64,000 nucleotides of DNA from Asanoa ishikariensis (lineage in GTDB: Bacteria; Actinomycetota; Actinomycetes; Mycobacteriales; Micromonosporaceae), in contig NZ_FNQB01000003.1 of assembly GCF_900107455.1 (NCBI RefSeq), positions 1,550,001-1,614,000 of the forward strand, read 5' to 3'. Under the pieces are notes generated by a model that was given only the letters and a program-made list of their open reading frames with translations, was not told the DNA's origin and made no database searches. A program made the translations under genes and the position numbers. Below are positions 53,297 through 61,170 of the stretch, piece after piece; position 1 is the stretch's first letter, and every line of letters begins with the position of its first letter.

Positions 53297-54556
53297 TCAG
53301 ATCGCCGTCTGCTCCAAAGTGATGCCCAGCAGGGCGTCCACTGTGTGTGCCATCAGCTTCGGCGCGTCCGGGTCGTCCCCGGCGCCCGCCAGGGTCGCGT
53401 CCGCCCAGGCGTCGACCAGGGCCAGCGCGCCGGGGGTGTCGAGGTCGTTGGCGACGCGGCTGCGTACCCCCGCCAGCAGGTCGGCGCCCGACGGGCCCGC
53501 GGTGGCCGACGCGGCCGAGCGCCAGCGGGCCAGCCGCTCCTGCGCGGTCTTGAGCAGGTCGTCGTTCCAGGTGCGGTCGCCGCGGTAGTGGTCGGCGATC
53601 AGCGCCAGCCGCAGCGCCATCGGGTCGACGTGGTCGGCCCGCAGGCGGGAGACGAAGACCAGGTTGCCCCGGGACTTCGACATCTTCTCGCCGTCGAGAC
53701 CGATCATGCCCGCGTGTACGTAGTGCGACGCGAACGGCTGCTGCCCGGTGAGCTTCTCGGCGTGGGCCGCGGAGCACTCGTGGTGCGGGAAGAGCAGGTC
53801 GTTGCCGCCGCCCTGGACGTCGATCGTGTCGCCGAGCAGGCCGAGGGCGATGACCGCGCACTCGATGTGCCAGCCGGGGCGGCCGGGGCCGAGCTGGCCG
53901 CCGGGCCAGGCCGGCTCGCCGTCGCGGGCGCCGCGCCAGAGCAGCGGGTCGAGCGGGTCGCGCTTGCCCGGGCGCTCGGGGTCGCCACCGCGCTCGGCGG
54001 CCAGCACCAGCATCTCGGCGCGGCTGAGGTTGGACTCGTAGCCGAAGTTCGGCGTGGTGGAGATGTCGAAGTAGACGTCGCCGGTGCCGTCGTCGAGCAC
54101 GTACGCGGCGCCGTCGGACAGGAGCTGGACGACGTTGTCGGCGATGGCCGGGATCGACTCGACGGCACCGACGTAGTGCGCCGGCGGGATCATCCGGAGG
54201 GCTTCCATGTCCTCGCGGAACAGCGCTGTCTCGCGCATGGCCAGCACGACCCAGTCCTCGCCGTCGCGCTCGGCCCGCTCGAGGAGCGGATCGTCGATGT
54301 CAGTCACGTTCTGGACGTATCGGACAGGGAAGCCGGCGTCGAGCCAGGCCCGCTGCACCAGGTCAAAGGTGATCATGGTGGCGGCGTGGCCGAGGTGGGT
54401 GGCGTCGTAGGGGGTGATCCCGCAGACGTACATCGTGGCCCCGGTCTCCCGGTCCGGGCTCGTCTGGTGTGCGCTCTGCAACGCCGAGTCGAACAACACG
54501 AGAGGCTGGCCGGTGCCCGGCAGCCGCGGCACATCGTGCCCGGTCCAAGACTGCAT
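53297..54556 (-). CDS. mshC: L-cysteine:1D-myo-inositol 2-amino-2-deoxy-glucopyranoside ligase
   Basis: A 419-residue MshC that joins cysteine to GlcN-inositol with ATP in mycothiol biosynthesis, the main thiol of actinobacteria. It is a class I cysteinyl-tRNA-synthetase relative: zinc Cys45 and the HIGH-like [10 protein letters not shown], the zinc His in [14 protein letters not shown], and the KMSKSRGN loop. The anticodon-binding domain is reduced, as expected. A TAGGCT box 6 nt before the ATG gives a leaderless mRNA. It is convergent with the SCO1664 gene. Confidence 0.97.
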   Translation of the reverse strand: MQSWTGHDVPRLPGTGQPLVLFDSALQSAHQTSPDRETGATMYVCGITPYDATHLGHAATMITFDLVQRAWLDAGFPVRYVQNVTDIDDPLLERAERDGEDWVVLAMRETALFREDMEALRMIPPAHYVGAVESIPAIADNVVQLLSDGAAYVLDDGTGDVYFDISTTPNFGYESNLSRAEMLVLAAERGGDPERPGKRDPLDPLLWRGARDGEPAWPGGQLGPGRPGWHIECAVIALGLLGDTIDVQGGGNDLLFPHHECSAAHAEKLTGQQPFASHYVHAGMIGLDGEKMSKSRGNLVFVSRLRADHVDPMALRLALIADHYRGDRTWNDDLLKTAQERLARWRSAASATAGPSGADLLAGVRSRVANDLDTPGALALVDAWADATLAGAGDDPDAPKLMAHTVDALLGITLEQTAI

Positions 54557-54562
54557 TCCGCC

Positions 54563-54568
54563 AGCCTA
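54563..54568 (-). promoter_or_regulatory. -10 box TAGGCT for leaderless mshC
   Basis: TAGGCT on the minus strand, then exactly 6 nt, then the ATG at 54556. Confidence 0.55.
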
Positions 54569-54625
54569 ACCATCGGATCTAGGGTGATCGCGTCGGGCGG
54601 CTATCCAAGATCAGGTGGTGACAGC

Positions 54626-55099
54626 GTGACAGAGGTGGCGTTACGGCCGGTGTCGGCCGAGGATCTCGACGTGTTCTTCGCCCAGATGCGGGACCCGGAG
54701 TCGGTCCGGATGGCGGCGTTCACGCCCGAGGACCCCGACGACCGCGCCGCGTACGACGCCAAGATGGCCCGGATCCTAGGGCTGCCGACGGTGGTCATGC
54801 GGACGATCACCCGTGCCGGGGCCGTGGTGGGCAGCATCGCCAGCTTCGTCGAGGACGGCGAGACGGACGTGACCTACTGGATCGAGCGGGCGCTCTGGGG
54901 CCAGGGCATCGCCGGCCGGGCCCTCGCCGCTTTTCTCGACGAGTTCACCCACCGGCCCCTGTACGCCCGGGCCGCCAGCGACAATATCGGCTCATTGACC
55001 GTGCTGCGCCGGGCCGGATTCCAGGAGATCGGCACCGAGATCTCGTGGGCCAACGCCCGCCAGGCCGAGATCGAAGAGACGATCCTGCGCCTCGAGTGA
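54626..55099 (+). CDS. GNAT-family N-acetyltransferase
   Basis: 157 residues with a GNAT (RimJ/RimL-like) fold: LRPVSAEDLDVFFAQM, the central strand TDVTYWIERALWGQGIAGRA with the acetyl-CoA pyrophosphate loop GQGIAG, and the end ASDNIGSLTVLRRAGFQEIG. The acceptor is unknown. The GTG at 54626 fits the family start. It is divergent from mshC. Confidence 0.92.
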   Translation: MTEVALRPVSAEDLDVFFAQMRDPESVRMAAFTPEDPDDRAAYDAKMARILGLPTVVMRTITRAGAVVGSIASFVEDGETDVTYWIERALWGQGIAGRALAAFLDEFTHRPLYARAASDNIGSLTVLRRAGFQEIGTEISWANARQAEIEETILRLE

Positions 55100-55185
55100 C
55101 GGGTGGTTCGGACCCCGAAACGGGCTGTTAGCTGGTTGGGGGAAGGGCTGGTGCGGGCCCACGGAGAGTGGGCAGGATAGGTGCC

Positions 55186-55377
55186 ATGGACTACGAATAC
55201 GCGCCCCTGCGGTTGCCACCGAATGTCGACCGGCCGACCGCAGAGGCGCAACTCGCGATCCAGGCGGAGTTCTCCGGCTGGGAACTGGCCCGGGTGCGCC
55301 TGTTCCGGGACGGCACGCGGCAGGTGATGCTGCGCCGCCGCCTGGTGAACACGACGCAGCCGGGCCTCAGCTACTAG
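55186..55377 (+). CDS. DUF5703-family small protein
   Basis: A 63-residue conserved actinobacterial protein, MDYEYAPLRLPPNVDR and a core GWELARVRLFRDGTRQVML. No catalytic residues are evident. It is usually encoded near the M20 peptidase, as here. No strong ribosome binding site is seen; a CAGGAT box 7 nt upstream may direct a leaderless mRNA. Confidence 0.85.
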   Translation: MDYEYAPLRLPPNVDRPTAEAQLAIQAEFSGWELARVRLFRDGTRQVMLRRRLVNTTQPGLSY

Positions 55378-55434
55378 CGGACCGGTCCGTCGGCCGTTCG
55401 CGGCCGGCGCCCAGGCGGGCTGGTGCCAAGACGC

Positions 55435-55523
55435 CCGGACGGCGCGGAGGCCGTCCGGCGATCCAGTTGTGCCAGGAAACCGCCGACCCCCGGCCCCAAG
55501 GTCGCGGGAGCGGGGGTCGGCGG
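55435..55523. terminator. Two consecutive hairpins between convergent genes
   Basis: Hairpin 1 (55435-55458) has perfect 9-bp arms CCGGACGGC/GCCGTCCGG and a 6-nt loop. Hairpin 2 (55480-55523) has perfect 13-bp arms CCGCCGACCCCCG/CGGGGGTCGGCGG and an 18-nt loop. They lie between DUF5703 and the convergent acidic-protein gene and likely end transcription in both directions. Confidence 0.75.
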
Positions 55524-55532
55524 CGTCAGGCG

Positions 55533-56237
55533 TCAGGCGGTGCGGGGGTTGTCGTCTTCCTCGTCCACCTCGTCCTCGTCCTCCTCCGGCAGCGCGCCGT
55601 CGAGGTCACCGGGCAGGAACGGGTGCTCGTCGAGGCGGCCGACCAGGCGGTCGGTGCCTGCGGGTGCGAACGGGCCGGCGCCGTCGTGCTCGTCGTAGCT
55701 CTCCAGCTCGAGGGCCGTGTTGACCTCACTGACCATCACGACCCCGTCGAGGGGCTCGAGCTCGGGCACGTCGAGCGCGCTCAGCGATCCGTCGCCCGCC
55801 TGGAGCAGCTCCAGCACCGCCTCGCCCACCGTCTCGACCGGGCCGCCGGCCTCGTCCGGGCCGGCCTCGGCGCGGGCCTCCTCGGCACGGCGGACCAGGG
55901 CCACCACGCTGGGCACGCGGTAGTCGCGGCGCTGCCGGACCGAGATGACGTGCGGGTGGGCGTCCTTGGCCTCGTCGCCCTCGATGGTCACGCCGCCGAG
56001 GGCGCCCTCGACCTCGTCGGGGTCGATGGACTCGACGTCCCACGGTGTGACCTCGCCGAACGCCTCCAGCAGCAGCTCGTCGTAGTGGTATGACGCGTTG
56101 TTGAGCGTCACGTAGGCCTGCCACACGTCGTCGTCGTCGACGCGGCCGTCAGCGGCCTTCACCGCGGCCAGGTGCGTGCGCGAGGCGGCGATGACCTCCT
56201 CCAGCGCGGCGTCGAGGGAAGCGTGGTCGTCGGTCAT
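55533..56237 (-). CDS. Acidic conserved hypothetical protein
   Basis: 234 residues, strongly acidic, ending in a tail EEDEDEVDEEDD. The N-terminal half is helical (ALEEVIAASRTHLAAVKAAD, WQAYVTLNNASYHYDELLLE). I recognise no functional domain. It looks like a Micromonosporaceae/actinobacterial conserved protein. GAGGA lies about ten bases before the ATG. It lies downstream of the M20 peptidase on the same strand with a 33-bp gap, so it is probably in that operon. Confidence 0.82.
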   Translation of the reverse strand: MTDDHASLDAALEEVIAASRTHLAAVKAADGRVDDDDVWQAYVTLNNASYHYDELLLEAFGEVTPWDVESIDPDEVEGALGGVTIEGDEAKDAHPHVISVRQRRDYRVPSVVALVRRAEEARAEAGPDEAGGPVETVGEAVLELLQAGDGSLSALDVPELEPLDGVVMVSEVNTALELESYDEHDGAGPFAPAGTDRLVGRLDEHPFLPGDLDGALPEEDEDEVDEEDDNPRTA

Positions 56238-56270
56238 GGTGAAACCATCCTCGGAGAGAGTGAAGTGCCG

Positions 56271-57587
56271 TCAGCTGGTGCGGAGGAAACGGTCGAGCAC
56301 GCGCGCGCCGAAGCGTAGGCCCTCGACCGGCACCCGCTCGTCGATGCCGTGGAAAAGGTTGGCGAAGTCGAGGTCCGGCGGGAGCCGCAGCGGCGCGAAG
56401 CCGAAGCACCGGATGCCCAGGCGCTGCCAGGCCTTGGCGTCGGTGCCGCCGGAGAGCATGTAGGGCACGGCCTTGGCGCCCGGGTCTTCGGCCAGCAGCG
56501 CGGCCGACATCGCCTCGACCAGCGGGCCGTCGAAGGTCGTCTCGACGGCCGGCTGCCGCTGGATGTGCGCGATGTCGATGTCGGGGCCGAGCAGGTCGCG
56601 GATCTCGGCGAGGAACGCCTCGGACTGGCCGGGGAGGGTGCGGCAGTCGAGCGTGGCGTGTGCCCGGCTCGGCACCACGTTTTCCTTGTAGCCCGCGTCG
56701 AGCCGGGTCGGGTTGGCCGTGTTGCGCACCGTGGCGCCGACGAAACCGGCGATCGGGCCGAGCTTCGAGATCGTCGCCTCGGGGTCGGCCGGGTCGAACT
56801 CGATGCCGAGCAGCTGGGAGATCTCGGCCAGGAACGTCGTGGCGGTGTCCGTGAGGATGGTCGGGAACCGATGGCGGCCGACCCGGGCGACCGCCTCGGC
56901 CAGCGCGGTGACCGCGTTGTCGTCGTGGATCATCGAGCCGTGACCGGGGCGGCCGTGCGCGGTCGCCCGCAGCCACTGGATGCCCTTCTCGGCGGTCTGC
57001 ACGAGGTAGAGCCGCAGGTCCTCGGAGACCGTGAAGGAGAACCCGCCGACCTCGCCGATCGCCTCGGTGCAGCCCTCCAGCAGGTCGGCGTGGTTGTCGA
57101 CCAGGAAGTGCGCGCCGTAGTCGCCGCCGGCCTCCTCGTCGGCGGTGAACGCGAGCACCAGGTCACGGGGCGGCCGGACGCCGGTGCGCTGCCAGTCGCG
57201 GATCACCGCGAGGACCATCGCGTCGAAGTCCTTCATGTCGACGGCGCCGCGGCCCCACAGGTAGCCGTCGCGGATCTCACCGCCGAACGGGTCGACGGAC
57301 CACTCCTGCGGGTCGGCCGGCACGACGTCGAGGTGGCCGTGCACGAGCAGCGCGCCCCGGGACGGGTCGGTGCCGGGGATGCGGGCGATCAGGCTGGTCC
57401 GGCCGGGCGCGGACTCGCGTAGCTCGGCATCCACACCGACCTCGGCCAGCTTCTCCGCGACGTATTCGGCGGCCACCCGCTCCCCCGCCGAGGTGGCGTT
57501 GTCGCCGGTGTTGGTGGTGTCGATCCGGATCAGATCACGGCACAGGTCGACGACCTCGTCGGCGCTTCCGGGGGTGGGGCTGGTCAT
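56271..57587 (-). CDS. M20/M25/M40-family metallopeptidase
   Basis: A 438-residue di-zinc peptidase. Metal ligands lie in VHGHLDVVPAD, GRGAVDMKDF, FTADEEAGGDYG (catalytic Glu pair) and the final LFHGIDERVPV. The dimerisation domain is in the middle (HGRPGHGSMIHDDNAV). The family includes the mycobacterial homologue Rv2141c and dipeptidases/aminoacylases. The ATG at 57587 gives the standard N-terminus. It probably heads an operon with the acidic protein. Confidence 0.95.
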   Translation of the reverse strand: MTSPTPGSADEVVDLCRDLIRIDTTNTGDNATSAGERVAAEYVAEKLAEVGVDAELRESAPGRTSLIARIPGTDPSRGALLVHGHLDVVPADPQEWSVDPFGGEIRDGYLWGRGAVDMKDFDAMVLAVIRDWQRTGVRPPRDLVLAFTADEEAGGDYGAHFLVDNHADLLEGCTEAIGEVGGFSFTVSEDLRLYLVQTAEKGIQWLRATAHGRPGHGSMIHDDNAVTALAEAVARVGRHRFPTILTDTATTFLAEISQLLGIEFDPADPEATISKLGPIAGFVGATVRNTANPTRLDAGYKENVVPSRAHATLDCRTLPGQSEAFLAEIRDLLGPDIDIAHIQRQPAVETTFDGPLVEAMSAALLAEDPGAKAVPYMLSGGTDAKAWQRLGIRCFGFAPLRLPPDLDFANLFHGIDERVPVEGLRFGARVLDRFLRTS

Positions 57588-57651
57588 GCGCTCTTTCTTA
57601 CCAGTCCGGCGGCCGGCGCGGCCGACCGGGCACGCGCGCCTGTGGATAACA

Positions 57652-58917
57652 TCAGTCACTCTCGGCGCGGGCCGCGAACAGTGATCGTTCGGCCTCGTTG
57701 CGCGTCAGCGCCGCCGCCCGCGCGAACTCCGCCCGCGCCTCGTCGGCCCGGCCCAGGCGGGCCAGCAGGTCACCGCGGACGGCCGGTAGCTGTGGATAGT
57801 CGCGCAGCGACTTCTCGCCCGCCGCCGCGTCCACCAGGGCCAGGCCACGGGCGGGATCACCGGCCATCCCGTACGCGACCGCCTGGTTGACCCGCAGCAC
57901 CGGCGACGGGCGCAGGTGGAACAGCACCTCGTAGAGGGCCGCGACGCGCTCCCAGCCGGTGTCCGCGTGGGAGCGGGCCCGGGCGTGGCAGGCGGCGATC
58001 TCCGCCTCGACCGTGTAGATCCCGCCACCCAGGTCGCCCGCAAGGGACAACGCGGCCAGCCCACGCCGGATCAGCAGCCGGTCCCACCGCCGGCGGTCCT
58101 GGTCCGGCAGCAGCACGGGCCGCCCGTCCGGGTCGACCCGGGCCGGCAGCCGGGACGCCTGGAGCTCCATCAGCGCGGTCAGCCCGTGCACCTCGGGCTC
58201 GCGCGGCAGCAGCCCCTGCAACAGCCGCCCGAGCCGCACCGCCTCGTCGGCGAGCTCCGGCCGGACCCAGACCGGGCCGCCCGTGGCCGCGTACCCCTCG
58301 TTGAAGATCAGGTAGACCGTGGCCAGCACCGACGCGAGCCTGGGCGCCAGCTCCGCGGCGGGCGGGAGGCCGAACTCCACCCCCGTGAGGGCCTTCTTGG
58401 CGCGGGTCAGGCGGGCCGCCATGGTCGGCTCTGGCACCAGGAACGCCCGGGCGATCTCCGCGGTGGTCAGCCCGCCCAGCAGGCGCAGTGTCAGACCCAC
58501 CCGGGACTCGGCCGGCAGCGCGGGATGACAGACGGTGAAGATCAGGCGGAGCAGGTCGTCGCCGATCCGGCCCTCGTCGAGCACGGCCTCGTACCCACCG
58601 TCGTGGCTCTCGGAGACCCCACCGGCGACCAGCCGCAGCTTCGCCGCGTAGTTCTGCCGGCGGCGGATCTGGTCGATCGCCCGGTGCCGTGCGGTGGCGA
58701 GCAACCACGGACCTGGATCATCGGGTACGCCGTCGCGCGGCCACTGCTCCAGCGCGACCACCAGCGTGTCCTGGGCAAGCTCCTCGGCGAGCCCGATGTC
58801 GCCGGTCAGCCGGGCGAGCACCGCCACGATCCGGGCGGCCTCGATCCGCCACACCGCCTCGACCGTGCGGTGCACCAGAGCAGGATCGGCGGCTCCCATC
58901 GCCGCCGATCCTGCCAC
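57652..58917 (-). CDS. ECF sigma factor, ECF42 type, with TPR-like C-terminal domain
   Basis: 421 residues. Region 2 is RLTGDIGLAEELAQDTLVVAL with WLLATARHRAIDQIRRR, and region 4 is GLTTAEIARAFLVPEPTMAARL. A long C-terminal helical extension follows (YLIFNEGYAATGG, LRVNQAVAYGMAGDPARGL), as in ECF42, where it is needed for activity and no anti-sigma factor exists. It follows a YCII/DGPF gene with an 8-bp gap, the hallmark of this group. The GTG at 58917 has GAGGCGG upstream; an ATG six codons later is the alternative. Confidence 0.94.
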   Translation of the reverse strand: MAGSAAMGAADPALVHRTVEAVWRIEAARIVAVLARLTGDIGLAEELAQDTLVVALEQWPRDGVPDDPGPWLLATARHRAIDQIRRRQNYAAKLRLVAGGVSESHDGGYEAVLDEGRIGDDLLRLIFTVCHPALPAESRVGLTLRLLGGLTTAEIARAFLVPEPTMAARLTRAKKALTGVEFGLPPAAELAPRLASVLATVYLIFNEGYAATGGPVWVRPELADEAVRLGRLLQGLLPREPEVHGLTALMELQASRLPARVDPDGRPVLLPDQDRRRWDRLLIRRGLAALSLAGDLGGGIYTVEAEIAACHARARSHADTGWERVAALYEVLFHLRPSPVLRVNQAVAYGMAGDPARGLALVDAAAGEKSLRDYPQLPAVRGDLLARLGRADEARAEFARAAALTRNEAERSLFAARAESD

Positions 58918-58925
58918 GGACCGCC

Positions 58926-59297
58926 TCAGGCCGGCGGTGCGAAGTCCTCGGGTCCCATCACCTTGAGCACCTGGGACTCACCCTCCCAGCCGGGCCACAG
59001 GTCGCGGTGGACGCGCATGAAGCGGGAGGTCCACTCGACGGCCTCGGCCTTGTCGCGCACGTCGTACACCGCGTAGCTGATCACTTCCTTGGCCTCGGCG
59101 AACGGCCCGTCGGTGACGGTGAGCTCGCCGCCGGCCACCCCGACCCGGGCGGCGAACGCGCTGGGCGAGAGGCCGGCCTGGTCGACCAGGGCGCCGGAGT
59201 TGGTGGCGTCCTCACCGAGCTTCATGATCGCCTCCATCAGCTCCGGCGGCGGCGGGGTGTGCGGACGGGTGGCGGTGAGCAGGGCGATATAACGCAT
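58926..59297 (-). CDS. YCII-related (DGPF) protein
   Basis: A 123-residue DGPF-type YCII protein with the motif TDGPFAEAKEVISYAV. The function is unknown; these proteins are encoded with ECF42 sigma factors and are their typical targets. GAGG lies before the ATG. It is in an operon with the DUF998 gene (44 bp upstream) and the sigma factor. Confidence 0.95.
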   Translation of the reverse strand: MRYIALLTATRPHTPPPPELMEAIMKLGEDATNSGALVDQAGLSPSAFAARVGVAGGELTVTDGPFAEAKEVISYAVYDVRDKAEAVEWTSRFMRVHRDLWPGWEGESQVLKVMGPEDFAPPA

Positions 59298-59341
59298 GAC
59301 AGGCCTCCTCAGGCAACGGCGGGTTCAGGCGACAACGGGTT

Positions 59342-59968
59342 TCAGGCGACAGAGCGGTAGAGACGGACGGAGACGGCGGTCAGCCACGCCGACACCAGCA
59401 GGACGCCGGCCGTGAACGTGACGATTCCCCAGGCGGCGCCCCCGCTCGCGTTCATGGCCAGGAAGCTCGCGACGAACAGCACCCCGACCGCCCGCGAGAG
59501 CAGCGGGAAACCGGACCGGCCGGCGAGCAGGAAGCAGGCGATGGCCAGGCCGACGAAGCCGACGCCGCCGGCCGCGAGGTGGACGAGGCCGTGCCAACTG
59601 ATCGTGCCGCCCTCGGAGCCCGGCGGGAAGCCCTGGCCCGGGTCGGCACGGAACAGACCGGCCACGACCATCCCCACACCGTAGATACCCAGCGGGACGG
59701 CGCCACGACCGACGGCGCGCCGGACACCGACGGCCGCCGCGATGACCATGAGACCGGAAACGATCAGGTTCGTGGTCTGGATCCAACCCAGGTCGCCGTT
59801 CTGGAGCAGGCTCCACGCATGCCGGGTCGGTTCGAAACCCTCCCGGGTGTACGCCTGGGCGAGCGCGACGCCGACGTACAGCGGTCCGGCGATCACCCCG
59901 TACCCGAGCAGGCTCTTTGTCACCCGCTCCGCGAGTGCGGGCGTCGCGCAGGCGGTCGTGGTGGTCAT
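59342..59968 (-). CDS. DUF998-family membrane protein
   Basis: 208 residues with six helices. Typical DUF998 features are LLGYGVIAGPLYVGVALAQA, the segment EPTRHAWSLLQNGDLGWIQ and HGLVHLAAGGVGFVGLAIA. AAGGAG lies seven bases before the ATG. It heads the DUF998-YCII-ECF42 operon. The role is unknown. Confidence 0.9.
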   Translation of the reverse strand: MTTTTACATPALAERVTKSLLGYGVIAGPLYVGVALAQAYTREGFEPTRHAWSLLQNGDLGWIQTTNLIVSGLMVIAAAVGVRRAVGRGAVPLGIYGVGMVVAGLFRADPGQGFPPGSEGGTISWHGLVHLAAGGVGFVGLAIACFLLAGRSGFPLLSRAVGVLFVASFLAMNASGGAAWGIVTFTAGVLLVSAWLTAVSVRLYRSVA

Positions 59969-60012
59969 GTCGATCTCCTTCGTGGGCCCGTTCGGGTCCC
60001 TTCACCCGTAGC

Positions 60013-60038
60013 TCGAACGGGCTTCGCCGGATTCGACA
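60013..60038 (-). promoter_or_regulatory. ECF42-like promoter of the DUF998 operon
   Basis: TGTCGA (60033-60038) is followed after 17 nt by CGA (60013-60015), resembling the reported ECF42 -35/-10 elements. It lies 44 bp upstream of the DUF998 start, as expected for sigma autoregulation. Confidence 0.5.
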
Positions 60039-60099
60039 CATGGACTGGTTTTTTCTGAAAGGAAACATCAAGGTCTTCCGATGAATCGCCCCGGAGTCC

Positions 60100-60105
60100 T
60101 ACCGT
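60100..60105 (+). promoter_or_regulatory. -10 box TACCGT for leaderless lysR
   Basis: TACCGT is followed by exactly 6 nt and the ATG at 60112. Confidence 0.5.
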
Positions 60106-60111
60106 CACGCT

Positions 60112-61092
60112 ATGAACCTGGAGCTGCGGCATCTGAGGGTGGTCACCGCCATCGCGGAGACCGGCAGCGTGACCAAGGCCGCCTCCATGCTCGGACTCGC
60201 CCAGCCCGCGCTCACGGCCCAGCTCCAGCGGATCGAGCGGGCCCTCGGCGGCCCGTTGTTCGAACGCGACCGGCGCGGCGCCCGGCCGACCGCGCTCGGC
60301 GAGCTGGTGCTCGACCGCGCCCGGGTCCTGCTGCCGGCGATGAAGGGCCTCCAGGACGAGGCGGCGCGGCTGGCCGGCGGCGACGCGCTGAGCCGCTACC
60401 GGCTCGGCGGGGTCAACAGCCCGATCCTCGGGCGGCTGGTGCATCGCCTCACGGCCGACCAGCCCACCGCGCAGATCAGCACGCACGCGAGCTGGTCGGT
60501 CGACGAGCTGGCCCGGATGGTCCTGTCCGGACGGCTGGACTACTCGCTGTGCGGTGTCTGCGGCGACGCCGTGCCCAGCGCCGAGCTCGGCCTGGCCTGG
60601 TGGGTGGTGGCGGTCGACCCCGTCTGGCTGCTGCTGCCGGAGAGCCACGCGCTGGCCGGCCGCGCCGAGATCGACCTGGCCGACCTGAGCGAGGAGCGCT
60701 GGGTGGCGGCACCCGGCGACGGCTGCTTCGCCGACTGCTTCGCGGCCGCGTGCGCGCGGTCCGGCTTCACCCCGCGCAAGGTCTACGAGACCGACCTGAA
60801 GGGCAGCATCGACCTGGTCGAGGCCGGCGAGGCGATCGCGCTCTGCCAGGCCACGTTCCGACCTGTGCCCGGCCTGATCACGCGGCCGATCAAGGGTGCG
60901 CCGCTGCGCTGGCGGCTGCTGCTCGGCTGGCACGCCGACGCGCAGGCGGCCGGGTTCGCCGACCTGATGGTCAAGTACGCCGCGGGCGCGTACGCCGACA
61001 TCATCGACCGCAACCCGGACTACACGGCGTGGCTGCGCCGGCATCCGGGCTTCGGCCCCCAGCCCAACACGGAGTTCGAGCCAGCGGTATGA
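60112..61092 (+). CDS. LysR-family transcriptional regulator
   Basis: A 326-residue LTTR. The HTH is VVTAIAETGSVTKAASMLGLAQPALTAQ (residues about 10-38). The co-inducer domain begins near residue 95 (YRLGGVNSPILGRL). A Cys-rich patch (SLCGVCGD, DGCFADCFAAAC) in the effector domain is unusual and could be redox- or metal-sensitive. It precedes the secreted protease on the same strand by 78 bp, so the protease is a candidate target. Confidence 0.93.
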   Translation: MNLELRHLRVVTAIAETGSVTKAASMLGLAQPALTAQLQRIERALGGPLFERDRRGARPTALGELVLDRARVLLPAMKGLQDEAARLAGGDALSRYRLGGVNSPILGRLVHRLTADQPTAQISTHASWSVDELARMVLSGRLDYSLCGVCGDAVPSAELGLAWWVVAVDPVWLLLPESHALAGRAEIDLADLSEERWVAAPGDGCFADCFAAACARSGFTPRKVYETDLKGSIDLVEAGEAIALCQATFRPVPGLITRPIKGAPLRWRLLLGWHADAQAAGFADLMVKYAAGAYADIIDRNPDYTAWLRRHPGFGPQPNTEFEPAV

Positions 61093-61096
61093 GCCA

Positions 61097-61120
61097 GGTG
61101 GTATATACCACCATCGATGG
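61097..61120. promoter_or_regulatory. Overlapping perfect palindromes before the secreted protease
   Basis: GGTGGTATATACCACC (61097-61112) is a perfect 16-bp palindrome. CCATCGATGG (61111-61120) is a second, overlapping by two bases. They lie 51 bp before the protease GTG, directly after the lysR stop, and look like an operator. Confidence 0.65.
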
Positions 61121-61170
61121 TTCGCCGCTACGTTGACGGTGCTTTTCTTTCGCCCCCGAAGGAGTGCATC

